NCBI RefSeq assembly: GCF_012689525.1
Contig: NZ_CP051514.1
Span: 558,001-622,000, forward strand
DNA length: 64,000 nt
From: Paraburkholderia aromaticivorans
GTDB lineage: Bacteria; Pseudomonadota; Gammaproteobacteria; Burkholderiales; Burkholderiaceae
Reading direction: 5' to 3'
In this document: piece by piece, positions 8,099 through 17,391 of the stretch
Layout of the letters: each line of letters starts with the position of its first letter
Position numbering within the stretch: position 1 is the stretch's first letter
Translations under genes and position numbers: made by a program
The notes under the pieces: model-generated
The model's database searches: none
Told to the model about the DNA's origin: nothing
Seen by the model: the letters and a program-made list of their open reading frames with translations, nothing else

Positions 8099-10483
8099 TC
8101 AACCCTTGTCCGTGCGCGGGGTGCTACCCGACTGCAGTGCAACACGCAACTGGTCAAGCGTATAGGGCTTGCGCAGCGCCGACCAGTTGAAGGGGAATTG
8201 CTCGTGGTCGGGGATTGCGTTTCCAGAAGCGAAGATAATCTGGAGCTCTGGACGAATGGCAAATGCGCGCTGTGCGAGTTCTATGCCTGACATGTCGGGC
8301 ATGACGACGTCTGTGAACAGTATGTCGAAGTCGTGGGCTTCGATCGCGTTTAAAGCCGCCGCTGCGTTTTCAGCGCGCTGCGGGCTTATCCCGATCAGCA
8401 TGAGAAGCTCACACACTGCGTTTAGCGACGCGGCGTCGTCTTCAACGACAAGCATGCGCAAGCTCTCCGGGTGCCAGACAGACCCGGCGCCATCATCTGG
8501 GTGCGTACCAGCCGCACCGGCCTCGATCGCGTCGGTGTCGCTGTTTCCCAGCACGTGCCGCACCTTGAAGGCGAGCTGCTGACGACTGTATGGCTTGCTC
8601 AGCAGTTCCACGCCGGGATCCAGCCGGCCACCATGCACGATCGCGTTCTGTGTATAGCCCGACGTGAAAAGCACTTTCAGCCCCGGCAGAATCTCGACCG
8701 CTCTTCGAGCCATCTCCGGGCTGCGCAGCGCTCCCGGCATCACCACGTCCGTAAACAGCAGATCGATATGTACGCCACTCGCAATGACGGTCAACGCCTG
8801 CTCCGCATCGTTGGCCTTGAGCACCGCATAGCCGAGACCGGTAAGAAGTTCGACGACAGTCGATTGAACCTTCAAATCGTCCTCGACGACCAGGATAGTT
8901 TCGTTGCCGTGTTTCAGGGTGCCCTGTGTGCGCGCCTCTGTTTCCACCGCCGTGCCGGTTGAGCGGGGCAGATAGATCCTGACGGTCGTCCCCTCGCCGA
9001 CTTCGCTGTAGAGCCGGATGTGGCCGCCACTCTGCTTGACGAAACCGTAGGCCATGCTCAGCCCGAGGCCGGTGCCGTGACCGTCCGCCTTGGTGCTGAA
9101 GAACGGATCGAAAGCGCGCTCCATCACCTCCTGGGTCATACCGGTTCCGGTGTCCGTCACGGCCAGCATCACGTACTGTCCGGCGGAGACGTCATCGAGT
9201 GACGATACGTAGTCGTCATCAAGCGTCGCATTGGCGAGTTCAAGAGTGAGCTTGCCGCCATCCGGCATTGCGTCGCGCGCATTGATCGCCAGATTCAGGA
9301 TCACATTTTCCAGCTGATGCGGATCCACAGCGGTGTTCCACAGGCCGCCCGCAACCACGGACTCAATCTCGATCGTCTCACCCAACGCCCGTCGCAGCAG
9401 GTCGTCGAGAGCCTGAAGCAGACGCGAAGGTTTGATGACGACGGGTGCCAGCGGTTGCTGGCGTCCGAAAGCAAGCAGCTGAGAGGCGAGCTTCGCACCC
9501 CGGTCGACGGCGTCGATAGCGTTACCCAGGCGCTCGGCGCTCCAGCCGTCGCGGCCATGCCTGCTTTCAAGCAGTTCCAGATTGCCCCGTAGCACCTGCA
9601 GCACGTTGTTGAAATCATTCGCCACCCCGCCCGTGAGTTTTCCCAATGCTTCCATTTTCTGCGACTGGAACAGCGCCCTTTGGGTTTGCTCAAGCAACTC
9701 GCCTGCGCGCCGGCGCTCGGTGATATCGCGTGTGACTTTTGCAAATCCGACCAGCTTGCCGTCTTCGTGGATGGCGTCGATGACAACGTGCGCCCAGAAA
9801 GGGCTTCCATCGCGCCTCACGCGCCACCCCTCCGCTTCAAAGCGTCCCTCGCGCCTCGCTGTCTCCAGGCCCCGGAAGGGGACGCCGGCCGCCACATCCT
9901 CCGGCGTGTAAAACCGGGAAAAATGCGAGCCGATAATCTCGCTTTCGGTGTACCCCTTGATCCGGCGCGCCCCGGAGTTCCAGCTTGTAATGTGCCCATC
10001 GGGCGTCAGCATGAAGATGGCATAGTCGGTCACGCCCTGAACCAGGAGGCGGAAGCTTCGTTCGCTCCTGAGCACCGCGTCGTGAGCGGCCCTCCTGTCG
10101 CTGACGTCCTGAACCACCTTCCCGAAGCCGATAAGCTGGCCCTGGCTGTCGCGCAGGGCCGTCATTACGACATTTGCCCAGAACGTTGTCCCGTCCTTGC
10201 GCACGCGCCAGCCCTCCACGACGTAACGCCCCGAATCGGCTGCGGCCCGGAGCGCCACCTCGGGCGCGCCGGAGGCGCGCTCCGCTTCCGGATAGAAGAC
10301 AGAGAACGGCTGGCCTACAATCTCCCCGGACCGGTAGCCCTGGATGCGTTCACCGCCCGGGTTCCACGTCAGCACGACGCCTTGCGGCGAGAGGGCGCAG
10401 ATTGAGTAATCCTGGGTCGATTCGGCCCATAGCCGGAGCCAGACAGCACTGAACTCGCCGGGGTCAGGGTTAGCGTGGTTCAT
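8099..10483 (-). CDS. Hybrid histidine kinase-like protein (PAS-PAS-HisKA-HATPase-REC-REC) lacking the phospho-His
   Basis: A 794-residue soluble protein. Two PAS domains (about 15-145 and 150-275; YSICALSPQGVVLTWNPGGE, YAIFMLTPDGHITSWNSGAR) are followed by a HisKA-type dimerisation region. There the expected GGVAHDFNN reads GGVANDFNN: residue 289 is Asn (codon 9617-9619, AAT). The ATPase domain looks intact (NLAINARDAMPDGG, VTDTGTGM, GTGLGLSMAYGFVKQSGG). Two receiver domains follow, with FTDVVMPGALRSPEM and FTDVVMPDMSG. As read, it cannot autophosphorylate in the usual way. It may act as a phosphatase, a scaffold or a dimer partner of another kinase. The ATG at 10481-10483 begins the conserved part. 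Confidence 0.9.
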   Translation of the reverse strand: MNHANPDPGEFSAVWLRLWAESTQDYSICALSPQGVVLTWNPGGERIQGYRSGEIVGQPFSVFYPEAERASGAPEVALRAAADSGRYVVEGWRVRKDGTTFWANVVMTALRDSQGQLIGFGKVVQDVSDRRAAHDAVLRSERSFRLLVQGVTDYAIFMLTPDGHITSWNSGARRIKGYTESEIIGSHFSRFYTPEDVAAGVPFRGLETARREGRFEAEGWRVRRDGSPFWAHVVIDAIHEDGKLVGFAKVTRDITERRRAGELLEQTQRALFQSQKMEALGKLTGGVANDFNNVLQVLRGNLELLESRHGRDGWSAERLGNAIDAVDRGAKLASQLLAFGRQQPLAPVVIKPSRLLQALDDLLRRALGETIEIESVVAGGLWNTAVDPHQLENVILNLAINARDAMPDGGKLTLELANATLDDDYVSSLDDVSAGQYVMLAVTDTGTGMTQEVMERAFDPFFSTKADGHGTGLGLSMAYGFVKQSGGHIRLYSEVGEGTTVRIYLPRSTGTAVETEARTQGTLKHGNETILVVEDDLKVQSTVVELLTGLGYAVLKANDAEQALTVIASGVHIDLLFTDVVMPGALRSPEMARRAVEILPGLKVLFTSGYTQNAIVHGGRLDPGVELLSKPYSRQQLAFKVRHVLGNSDTDAIEAGAAGTHPDDGAGSVWHPESLRMLVVEDDAASLNAVCELLMLIGISPQRAENAAAALNAIEAHDFDILFTDVVMPDMSGIELAQRAFAIRPELQIIFASGNAIPDHEQFPFNWSALRKPYTLDQLRVALQSGSTPRTDKG

Positions 10484-10674
10484 CTGATCAAGGTTTGTTA
10501 GCGCCAGTCTGGTCGACGCGCCGGGATTGAAACGAGTCACAGGTCGCAGCAATTGCCGGGCCCGAACGGGTCCGGCGGCGGCGCAGACATGGCGATCGGA
10601 CTTGCGCCGGATCGGGTACGATAATCCGGTCCGGGCCGCCTGCCTCCAATCGGTACCTTATCTTCGGAGTAGTC

Positions 10675-11805
10675 ATGCGCCTCGCGCAATTCATCTCAAA
10701 CGAAATGGAAGCGATCGTCGCGGAATGGGAAAGCTTCGCCGCCACGTTGCTGCCCGTGGCGAACGATATGTCGTCTCTGGAACTGCGCGACCATGCCCGC
10801 CAGATCCTCGAGGCGGTCGCCAGGGACCTGTCAACGCCACAGACGAGACAGGCGCAGGTCGACAAATCGAGGGGTCTTGCGCCCGCAGCCGGGCCGCGGG
10901 AAACGGCTGCACAGACTCATGCCGTGCTGCGCGCCCGGCGCGGCTTCGATATCAACCAGCTGTGCGCGGAGTACCGCGCGTTGCGCGCTACCGTGCTGCG
11001 GCTGTGGCTGGAAAACGGCAGGGTGCAACCGCTTGAACTGGACGACGTCATCCGGTTTAACGAAGCGATCGATCAGGCGCTTACCGAGTCGGTAAACTTC
11101 TTCAGCAGTCAGGTTGAGCGGTCGCGCAATCTTCTCCTGGGCATGCTCGGGCATGACATGCGCAGCCCCCTGCAGACCATCCAGATGACTGCACATCATC
11201 TCGGGAAACTTAACAATGGCGAGGACGTTTCCGCCGCCGCGGCCCGCCTGATCAGGAGCGGCAACCGGATGCAGGCACTGCTCGATGACATGGTGGACTT
11301 CAGCCGCACAAAGCTCGGGCTCGGTATCCGGGTGGCGCCGACTCCGGTCGATGTTGCAGCCCTGGTCGACGACGAACTGGACCAGCTACGGGCGGCGCAC
11401 GGAACGCAGACCGTGGAACTTGAAGTGACAGGCGAAACCGCGGCACTTTGGGACGGCCGGCGCGTCCAGCAGATGCTCGGCAACCTGGTGGGAAATGCGA
11501 TCAGGTATGGGGAGCCAACGGCCGCCGTGCAGGTGGCTGTCAGCGGAGGGGACCGGGAGATATCCATCGAGGTGAGGAATCGGGGACCCGCAATACCGCC
11601 GTCCGCCCTTTATCGCATCTTCGAACCGCTTGAACGCGGTCCGGACGCGCAAAATCGGACCGGCTCGAAGGACGGCCTCGGTCTGGGACTCTACATCGCG
11701 CGGGAGATCGCGCGCGCTCACGGCGGCGAAATACAGGCACACTCCGACGACACCGAGACCGTATTTACGGTTCGGCTCCCTCGCACGTGCTGTCCGCCTG
11801 ACTGA
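10675..11805 (+). CDS. Sensor histidine kinase with RsbRD-like N-terminal domain
   Basis: A 376-residue soluble kinase, start behind GGAG. Residues 1-145 resemble RsbRD_N. Then comes HisKA with His160 in LGHDMRSPLQTIQM, and an ATPase domain with NLVGNAIRYGE, VRNRGPAIPP and GLGLGLYIAREIARAHGG. The G1 box has Asn-Arg-Gly in place of the usual Asp-x-Gly, a substitution seen in some kinases of this type. It is divergent from the hybrid kinase-like protein at 8099-10483, which carries two receivers, so phosphate could flow from His160 to those receivers. Confidence 0.9.
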   Translation: MRLAQFISNEMEAIVAEWESFAATLLPVANDMSSLELRDHARQILEAVARDLSTPQTRQAQVDKSRGLAPAAGPRETAAQTHAVLRARRGFDINQLCAEYRALRATVLRLWLENGRVQPLELDDVIRFNEAIDQALTESVNFFSSQVERSRNLLLGMLGHDMRSPLQTIQMTAHHLGKLNNGEDVSAAAARLIRSGNRMQALLDDMVDFSRTKLGLGIRVAPTPVDVAALVDDELDQLRAAHGTQTVELEVTGETAALWDGRRVQQMLGNLVGNAIRYGEPTAAVQVAVSGGDREISIEVRNRGPAIPPSALYRIFEPLERGPDAQNRTGSKDGLGLGLYIAREIARAHGGEIQAHSDDTETVFTVRLPRTCCPPD

Positions 11806-11960
11806 GCATGCGGAATTATGGACCCCTGGCGCGCGAACCCGCTTACGTGAAACTCGCGGGCCGGGACGCAATCGCGAGCTGCCGCATAGTCAAATGACGC
11901 CGACGTGCGGCTGGTCCTGCCAACTCCATTGTTTTGGGCGACTGCGGGCTGGGGTGAGCG

Positions 11961-12134
11961 CTAATCGTCCTGGTGGTCAAGGTCTTTGCTTGATGAATTA
12001 GACCCCTCCGTGTCAGGTTCCGCTGTCTGATCCTTGCCGGAGGCGGTTGTAGAGACGTCGAGCTGGTCCAACGCCTCGTCAATTTTTCTGTTGTCGCCGC
12101 CGTCCAGCGCCCGTTGGACGTCCTCGCCTGACAT
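11961..12134 (-). CDS. Small acidic protein
   Basis: A 57-residue frame starting MSGEDVQRALDGGDNRKIDE, with GAGGA before the ATG. It is very rich in Asp, Ser and Glu, without Cys or Trp, and likely soluble or disordered. A start 17 codons upstream is possible but has no ribosome site. I do not recognise it. Composition and ribosome site support expression; confidence is moderate because it is short and isolated. Confidence 0.5.
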   Translation of the reverse strand: MSGEDVQRALDGGDNRKIDEALDQLDVSTTASGKDQTAEPDTEGSNSSSKDLDHQDD

Positions 12135-12472
12135 ACATTCCTCGGATGACTTATTGTCTTTCCGGTCCGTAGAGGATGAGGGCACTTCCGGTGTCGCGCT
12201 GCTGGTCGTTGACTGTGCCAGTTCGTTCTCCGAATGCGTCGATTCGCGCCTTGTGAGGGCACCCTTGTAGCCACCTGCAAGTTAGGCGCATTCGCTGTGC
12301 CTGGCGCTGGCAGCCCCCTGTCCCAAGTGTCAAATCTGGCAATGGACAAACGCATCGCCAGGTCGCTGTTTCGTCGTCTTTTCCGGTTTGCATCCCCCAA
12401 CGCGTTAATCGTCTCTGACGCTCGCTACGCAATCATCGAAATGGAACTAGGCTCTTTCCCCTGCTTCACGAC

Positions 12473-12605
12473 AAGCGTTGACAGATCCTCTACGGCACTA
12501 AATTGTGACCTTCGAAATATTCAGGGCACTCGATTGCTGGTCACCTGTTTCCGCCTCACCTGCGCGGTACTCGCTGTCCTCTCTTCTTCCTTGAAGCTTT
12601 TTTGC
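12473..12605 (+). promoter_or_regulatory. Duplicated cold-shock promoter/leader without its gene
   Basis: This segment matches the inverted region 1440-1590 upstream of cspA: TTGACA, then TTGTGACCTTCGAAATATTC, CGATTGCTGGTCACC and CTCTTCTTCCTTGAAG in the same order. No cold-shock coding sequence follows; the next gene is a broken response regulator at 12743. It is either a relic of a third csp copy or a leader captured by another gene. Confidence 0.6.
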
Positions 12606-12742
12606 CTGGAGCTTTTGCAGCTGCCGTCGCAGCACCACCTGGCCTATCGTTGCGCTCACGGTTGGAAGCGCTCCAATCTCAGCGCGCCAATAGCGGAGCA
12701 AACCAATGAACCCAGATTTCGAGAGCCGGGAATGCCCGGATG

Positions 12743-13230
12743 ATGCGACCTTGGGCAGCGCGGGCGCCTTCAAGACGGGCGCCTGTCCGCGTGATTGTCG
12801 TGGATGATTCGCGGCCGTCAGCAGGCGCTCTTGGCGCCTACCTGCAAGCCGGCGGGATGAGCGTGCGAACCGTCTACACGGCTCGGACGCGCTGAGGGAA
12901 GCGGAGGCCCGAATACCCGATCGCATCGTTGTGGATGTCGCCATGCCTGGCCTATCCGGCATCGGCATTGCAGCGGCGCTCCGGAGAATTGAGGCGAGCG
13001 AAAAGATTCCCCTTCTGGCGTTTACCGCGTTCGATAATGCCGAATACATCCGGGAAATAAAGGAGGTCGGTTTCGACGCCGTCTGCCGCAAGCCGGCTGA
13101 GCTATTCCGGCTCGAAAATATGATGTTCAAGCTGCTTGGCCATGAAGCAGTGGATGGCGTTCAGATTGTGCCCTCCACCGCAGAACTTGGGCCGACCGAT
13201 CCGGGCCCGGACATGGTTGATCGACATTAG
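12743..13230 (+). pseudogene. Response regulator receiver domain, frameshifted
   Basis: The first part reads VRVIVVDDSRPSAGALGAYL (acidic pair Asp-Asp), and the frame ends near 12893. One base away it continues as SDALREAEARIPDRIVVDVA with the phospho-acceptor Asp in VVDVAMPGLSG, then LLAFTAFDN and the conserved Lys in CRKPAEL, to a stop at 13228-13230. A single-base loss near 12881-12886 explains it. It is a single-domain CheY-like regulator. Confidence 0.8.
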
Positions 13231-13345
13231 CGCAGAGTCAAAACGGACGCGACGTTCTCAATTGCGGCGCGCCTGCTGCGACCTTCTCGAAGATCGGCGC
13301 GGTCAAACGTCGGGGTGCCCCGACGATCGACCGCGAGCGGGCCGC

Positions 13346-13420
13346 CTAATGCCAGAACAGCGCGATGAGAATAATGATGGGAATGGGTACCCCGAGCATA
13401 TAGAGAAGAATTGAGCGCAT
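13346..13420 (-). CDS. Tiny single-span membrane protein
   Basis: A 24-residue frame, MRSILLYMLGVPIPIIILIA and four more residues, behind a perfect GGAGG with a five-base spacer. It is one hydrophobic helix with a Pro-x-Pro kink. Proteins of this size and pattern are found in Burkholderia, by recall. It may belong to stress-induced small membrane proteins; the function is unknown. It lies just after the membrane protein gene at 13456-14388 on the same strand. Confidence 0.65.
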   Translation of the reverse strand: MRSILLYMLGVPIPIIILIALFWH

Positions 13421-13455
13421 AGACACCTCCTTCGGTAAATGGATTGAAGTTTCAG

Positions 13456-14388
13456 TCAGCGCTGGCGTACGCGGCCGCCATGAGTTGCCATCAGACTCGC
13501 AGAGAACGCGCCCATCAAAAGCGACACGAATAACCACAGCGATGCGCCGATCGTGACTTTGCGCGCCTTGTTGGCGGCATCTTTCGCGGCAGCATCGAGG
13601 GCAGTCATTTTCTGCAGCAGGCGCGTGTAGGTGGTCACCACACGAGCGTGTGCTGCTTCCGGCGTAAGGCCGGTACGCTGCGCAACAAGCAGGGTTACAT
13701 AGGCAGTATCTTCCGGCGACATTTGATCGCCCGTTGCCGCGCTGTTAAGGAATATCCGCGCCGTTTCCGCGCGCGCCGCCTCGATGCGGCCTTCTGTGGT
13801 GGCGGCGCCGAGTGACGAACCGGCGGGCATCCGGAACAGCGAATCGACGAAGTAGCCGAGCGGCCACGTGTTCGTCGCGGCCTCTGCATTGCCACGTTGC
13901 ATCGTCCCCACCGTAACCGAGCCGCCTGCCGCAACTGTTGTCGCGCCCGTCTGCGCGCCGGCCCGCACAATGCCTGACACGGCTGATGTCAGTACGGCGG
14001 CCGTGAAGAGCGTCGCCACGGCCCAGCTCAGGAATCCATGTGCCGTGTCCCGGAAATGGATTTCATCGAGGCCGACTGCCAGCCAGCGGCTGCGTAGCCG
14101 TCCCGCCAGATAGCCGCCTAACCCAGAGGTGAGAATCGAGGTGACGCAGACCCACACCACGGCGGCGAAGCCGAACGCTTTTGCATTCGAGGGGCCCGAG
14201 GACCACGGGGAGATCGACGTCAGGCCAAGGCCGGTGCCCAATGTCAGCAGGATGAGTGCGAACGCGGCCGCACCGACGCCGCCGGCGAACACGGCTCCCC
14301 ATGAGACCGCGGCCTCGTGTTGACGGACTAACAGCGCAGGATCTTTCGCGGCTAGCGTATAGTCCGCTGGATCTCTTGTGGTGTTCAT
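13456..14388 (-). CDS. Four-span inner-membrane protein of unknown function
   Basis: A 310-residue protein, start MNTTRDPADYTLAAKDPALL behind GGAGG. Predicted membrane helices are around residues 30-55, 65-92, 112-135 and 282-305, and a roughly 140-residue polar region lies between helices 3 and 4. I know of similar Burkholderia membrane proteins without assigned function. The reading frame continues upstream through the promoter area but without protein-like sequence. It may be co-transcribed with the tiny membrane protein 35 bases downstream. Confidence 0.8.
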   Translation of the reverse strand: MNTTRDPADYTLAAKDPALLVRQHEAAVSWGAVFAGGVGAAAFALILLTLGTGLGLTSISPWSSGPSNAKAFGFAAVVWVCVTSILTSGLGGYLAGRLRSRWLAVGLDEIHFRDTAHGFLSWAVATLFTAAVLTSAVSGIVRAGAQTGATTVAAGGSVTVGTMQRGNAEAATNTWPLGYFVDSLFRMPAGSSLGAATTEGRIEAARAETARIFLNSAATGDQMSPEDTAYVTLLVAQRTGLTPEAAHARVVTTYTRLLQKMTALDAAAKDAANKARKVTIGASLWLFVSLLMGAFSASLMATHGGRVRQR

Positions 14389-14491
14389 TGACAGCCTCCA
14401 TGACCTTGTTGATCCGCCATTGTCGATGCCGACCCGTTCGGCATCACCGCGATGCCGTGCGGATAAACCGTCTGCGTAGTTAGCATTTTTT

Positions 14492-14945
14492 GTGCCGCTT
14501 TGGCCAGGAAGCGTCGCGCGCTTGAATCCGCAGGGCGGCGCGTCCGGCAGCGGCGGGCAGATTGTCGGCGGCGGCGTGGGTGACGGGCCCGGCCCGGGCG
14601 TCATCGCTGCGACGCTCAAGGGCACAAAAGTGATCTCGGCGGACGGCGAGGACGTCGGCAAGATTTCAAACATCATGCTCGACGTACGCGGTGGCAGAGT
14701 CGCGTACGCCGTGCTGTCTCAATGCGGTCTTCTTGGGATCGGCACGAACGTGCACGCTTAACCCTGGAGCGCCCTGACGCTCGATACGCATGAGAAATGC
14801 TTCCACGGTGAGCATTGCTGCCCAGCGAGTCAAGGAAGATCCGGGCTTTGACAAGGACCACTGGCCGTCAATGGCAGATACTGCCTGGGGTACGACACGG
14901 TCCATCAGTATTACAACCGCGATCCGTATCGGTCAGCTACGCGCG
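14492..14945 (+). pseudogene. PRC-barrel domain protein, broken
   Basis: It has the sequence of a Burkholderia-type PRC-barrel protein: QIVGGGVGDGPGPGV, then VISADGEDVGKISNIMLDVR and YAVLSQCGLLGIGTNVHA. A TAA interrupts it where Ile is expected before PWSALTLDTHEKCF. One base later in another frame it reads VKEDPGFDKDHWPSMADTAW, and after a further shift VHQYYNRDPYRS. So it carries one nonsense change and two frameshifts. PRC-barrels are beta-barrels of unknown ligand, often in stress loci. Confidence 0.85.
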
Positions 14946-15047
14946 ATGTCGCCGAGCACGACAGAGCGATATCTAGAACTGGGCCTGGAGCGCTGCCAGA
15001 TCGGCACTTTAATGCTGCCCTGGGTTAAAGCAATGAGAGAGACAATC

Positions 15048-15258
15048 ATGAGAGCAGCAAGGAAAGCGGCAGTTTGTTCGGCAAACCTGTTCGCGTTCGC
15101 CGGTGCCGCGTTCGCACAGGGCGCGGGCGGTTCTGGAGGAGGTGGAACGAGTGGAGGGGGCGGCGGCACGGGCCAGACAAGGCGGCACCGGCATGAGCAT
15201 GACCAATACATCTAATACCGGCGGGACGACCGGCACGACCCCCACCTCGAAGGGCTAG
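15048..15258 (+). pseudogene. Glycine/threonine-rich secreted protein, frameshifted
   Basis: The start MRAARKAAVCSANLFAFAGA ends in a signal-peptidase-like AFAQ, and a run of Gly and Ser follows. After GTGQT the frame turns to HRHEHDQYI and a stop. One base away it continues as GGTGMSMTNTSNTGGTTGTT and ends PTSKG at 15258, the composition expected of small Gly/Thr-rich exported Burkholderia proteins. So a single-base slip, real or technical, breaks the tail. Confidence 0.6.
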
Positions 15259-15690
15259 GGCACAGTAAATCGCCCAGCCGCATACCGCAGAATGATCCAC
15301 ACGCCAAGGGGGTATCAGACGCGGCCGCATCAGGCGCGCAATGAGCGTACCAAGCACTCATTGCGGAAATCGTCGGAGCATTCTGCTGCGCCGGTATGAG
15401 TCGGATTTTCGGGAGACTTGACGACGATGGGCAGTCGTATCTTCCGGGGCCGGTCGGCGCGTCGTCCTGGCAACCGGCGCCGCGGAGCGTCGGCGGCCAC
15501 TGAGAAATGGGTGAGGGCCTGCACCCTGGCTTACGGGCGATAAACGAGTTGCGCGCGCTGCATGGGCAAGAGCACACCGCGTGTTCAAGGACGTGCCGCA
15601 GCAGTGGTGTCATGACCGCCAGAGCGCGCCTCACGGGTAAAATTGTAGCCCCACTGAACAGTGCTGGCTGCCCCGTCCCTTGCATGCGCC
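15259..15690. other. Non-coding stretch
   Basis: Open frames here lack ribosome sites and protein-like composition. I see no gene, repeat or RNA. Confidence 0.45.
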
Positions 15691-15999
15691 TCACACAGAC
15701 TTGAGAATGACCTTCCGAACGGTACCACCTAGCCACGCGGTGATCCCCGAACGGCTGGCAATAACGATAGTCCGGCGAGGTCCGAGGACGATCGCGCCGA
15801 CGCACAACGCCAGCAGCAGCGTGACGCGTGGTGTGTCGGCCAGCGAAGCGATCAGGCCGACCGCAGGAGACCGCCTCTGTCCGCGTACGGCCGGGACCGA
15901 TGGTGGAGCGCTATTCGCCGCTAGCAACGCTGTGCGTGATTCTGCCATGCGCAGCAGGATGGCGGTCTCGGCTTCCCTATTGGTGGCTGCGCGGGTCAT
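15691..15999 (-). CDS. YqjK-like small membrane-associated protein
   Basis: A 102-residue protein starting MTRAATNREAETAILLRMAE. The N-terminal charged segment with repeated Arg/Glu resembles YqjK-type proteins, and a hydrophobic stretch (VTLLLALCVGAIVLG) gives one membrane span. Its ATG overlaps the stop of the preceding gene in an ATGA, so translation is probably coupled. Position after yqjD- and yqjE-like genes matches the E. coli order. The function of the family is unknown, linked to envelope and stationary-phase physiology. Confidence 0.7.
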   Translation of the reverse strand: MTRAATNREAETAILLRMAESRTALLAANSAPPSVPAVRGQRRSPAVGLIASLADTPRVTLLLALCVGAIVLGPRRTIVIASRSGITAWLGGTVRKVILKSV

Positions 16000-16370
16000 T
16001 TTAGCGCCTCCTTCAACGTGTCCAGATCGCTCCGGAGTTCCCCCTGCAGAAGATGAAGCGAACGTCCCGGTTTCTGGGCACGGACGAAGAGCAGGGAGAC
16101 AACGGAAACCACCAGCCACAACGCAGCTACGCCCCAGACCACAGGAAGGAAGTAAGGCGTCCGCCACGCCGTGGCGATGATCGCAATGCACGCAAACGAA
16201 AGCGTGAACAGGGCAGCGACGGCCAGGGCAACAAGTGCACTCAACTCGCGGACCAGACATTTTTTGGTCTCCTCAAGTTCGACGCCGAGGAGCTCACCAT
16301 AATCGGTGGCTCGCTCGACGCAGAATCTGCCGACGTTTCGCCACGTCGTGACTTTCGAACGCATGGACAT
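15996..16370 (-). CDS. YqjE-like phage-holin-family membrane protein
   Basis: A 124-residue protein with an N-terminal amphipathic helix (GELLGVELEETKKCLVRELS) and two membrane helices (about 43-70 and 78-100), the pattern of the PF07332 'putative actinobacterial holin-X / YqjE' family. It is not a phage lysis gene: it sits second in a yqjD-yqjE-yqjK-like operon. The stop overlaps the next start by four bases. Confidence 0.8.
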   Translation of the reverse strand: MSMRSKVTTWRNVGRFCVERATDYGELLGVELEETKKCLVRELSALVALAVAALFTLSFACIAIIATAWRTPYFLPVVWGVAALWLVVSVVSLLFVRAQKPGRSLHLLQGELRSDLDTLKEALK

Positions 16371-16474
16371 TGTGGGACTCCCTGGGGCTGGCTTGTTGCG
16401 GAAACGCCGTGCCGGCCCGCCAGGTGTTTGCCGTACACCTTTCAGGTCTCGTCGAAGGCAGGACGCGAGTAGCC

Positions 16475-16771
16475 TTACTCCCGATCTCTCCAGTCGCTTC
16501 GGCCGTTATCGGACCTTGAGCGATTTGCTGTGCGCAACGCCCCAAGGATGAAGCCCAGACCAGCAGCAATTGCCAGCGCCGCGAACGGCCGCTCCAGCGT
16601 AGACTCGCGCACGACGTCCGCAAAATCGGCATAAAGTTGCTGCGCTTTGCCACTCAACTCTTTCGCTGTTCCGCTCACTTGCGCGCCGGCACTGTCCAGC
16701 AGGTCCCCGGCGGCTTGCTTAACGTCGCCAGCAGCCTCCCGTAGCGTTCCTTCTGCTTTCGTCGTTTCCAT
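16475..16771 (-). CDS. DUF883 family protein (YqjD/ElaB-like)
   Basis: A 98-residue protein, start behind GAGGAG. A long amphipathic helix rich in Ala, Gln and Gly (TLREAAGDVKQAAGDLLDSA) is followed by a C-terminal membrane helix with Gly repeats (FAALAIAAGLGFILGALRT), the hallmark of DUF883. In E. coli the relatives YqjD and ElaB are C-tail-anchored inner-membrane proteins that bind ribosomes in stationary phase and are under RpoS control. It is first gene of the operon with the YqjE- and YqjK-like genes; the gap to the next is 104 bases. Confidence 0.85.
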   Translation of the reverse strand: METTKAEGTLREAAGDVKQAAGDLLDSAGAQVSGTAKELSGKAQQLYADFADVVRESTLERPFAALAIAAGLGFILGALRTANRSRSDNGRSDWRDRE

Positions 16772-17391
16772 TGTCTGCTCCTCAAGTGAGTGCGATCAGG
16801 CCGCACGGGAAAAATGCGCCGGCATGCAAGTCGAGAACCACGCCTCTGTGCAAAGTGCTGGCTCGGCAGCGAGACGGCGTGCCAGAAGTTGCGCAAAAGT
16901 TGGGCCCAACCGCTAATTCGTTGACGCACGCACTTGCAGGGGCGGCGCTCTCTGAAGTGACTTTCCATCGCGATTCTGGCGGGAGCAACAAAAATGCTGG
17001 TCCCGTTGTTCAGCGGACCTAACATGGAAGCACCGCCACTGCAAAGCGCGTAGCGCGGGCTGCCTCGCGCAGTCGCATCGGGGTGCAATTTTCAGATGGA
17101 GGCGACGTTCCGGGTGAAGACATGCTCAAGTGAGCGGTCTTGTTTCGACCCACGCCCGCGTGCCGCACTCCAAATTTATTCGAGCCAGTGAGGGGTCAGA
17201 ACATGGGCGGGCGTTCGCTCTGGTCAAGATGCCTGGCTTTATCCGGCCGCGGCAATTGCCTGCCACATCAATGAGGATTCGGCAGCGCCCGTCCGCCTTC
17301 ATGGAACAAACCTTCGGCGTGTCAGCAGCGATTTGTCGAGTTAACGCCCATGCGCGCCGATGGATGCATGCACCCGACGATGGAGACGAAA
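16772..17391. other. Non-coding stretch
   Basis: Upstream region of the DUF883 operon on the left and of the small secreted protein at 17392 on the right. Frames in between are not protein-like, and I see no repeat or RNA signature. Confidence 0.45.

Noticed and set aside
9680..10405. A 241-codon plus-strand frame
   Set aside because: Antisense shadow of the PAS domains of the hybrid kinase-like gene.
15996..16370. Prophage lysis cassette suggested by a holin-family protein
   Set aside because: There are no other phage genes. The neighbours are YqjD- and YqjK-like, so it is the chromosomal yqjE-type gene.
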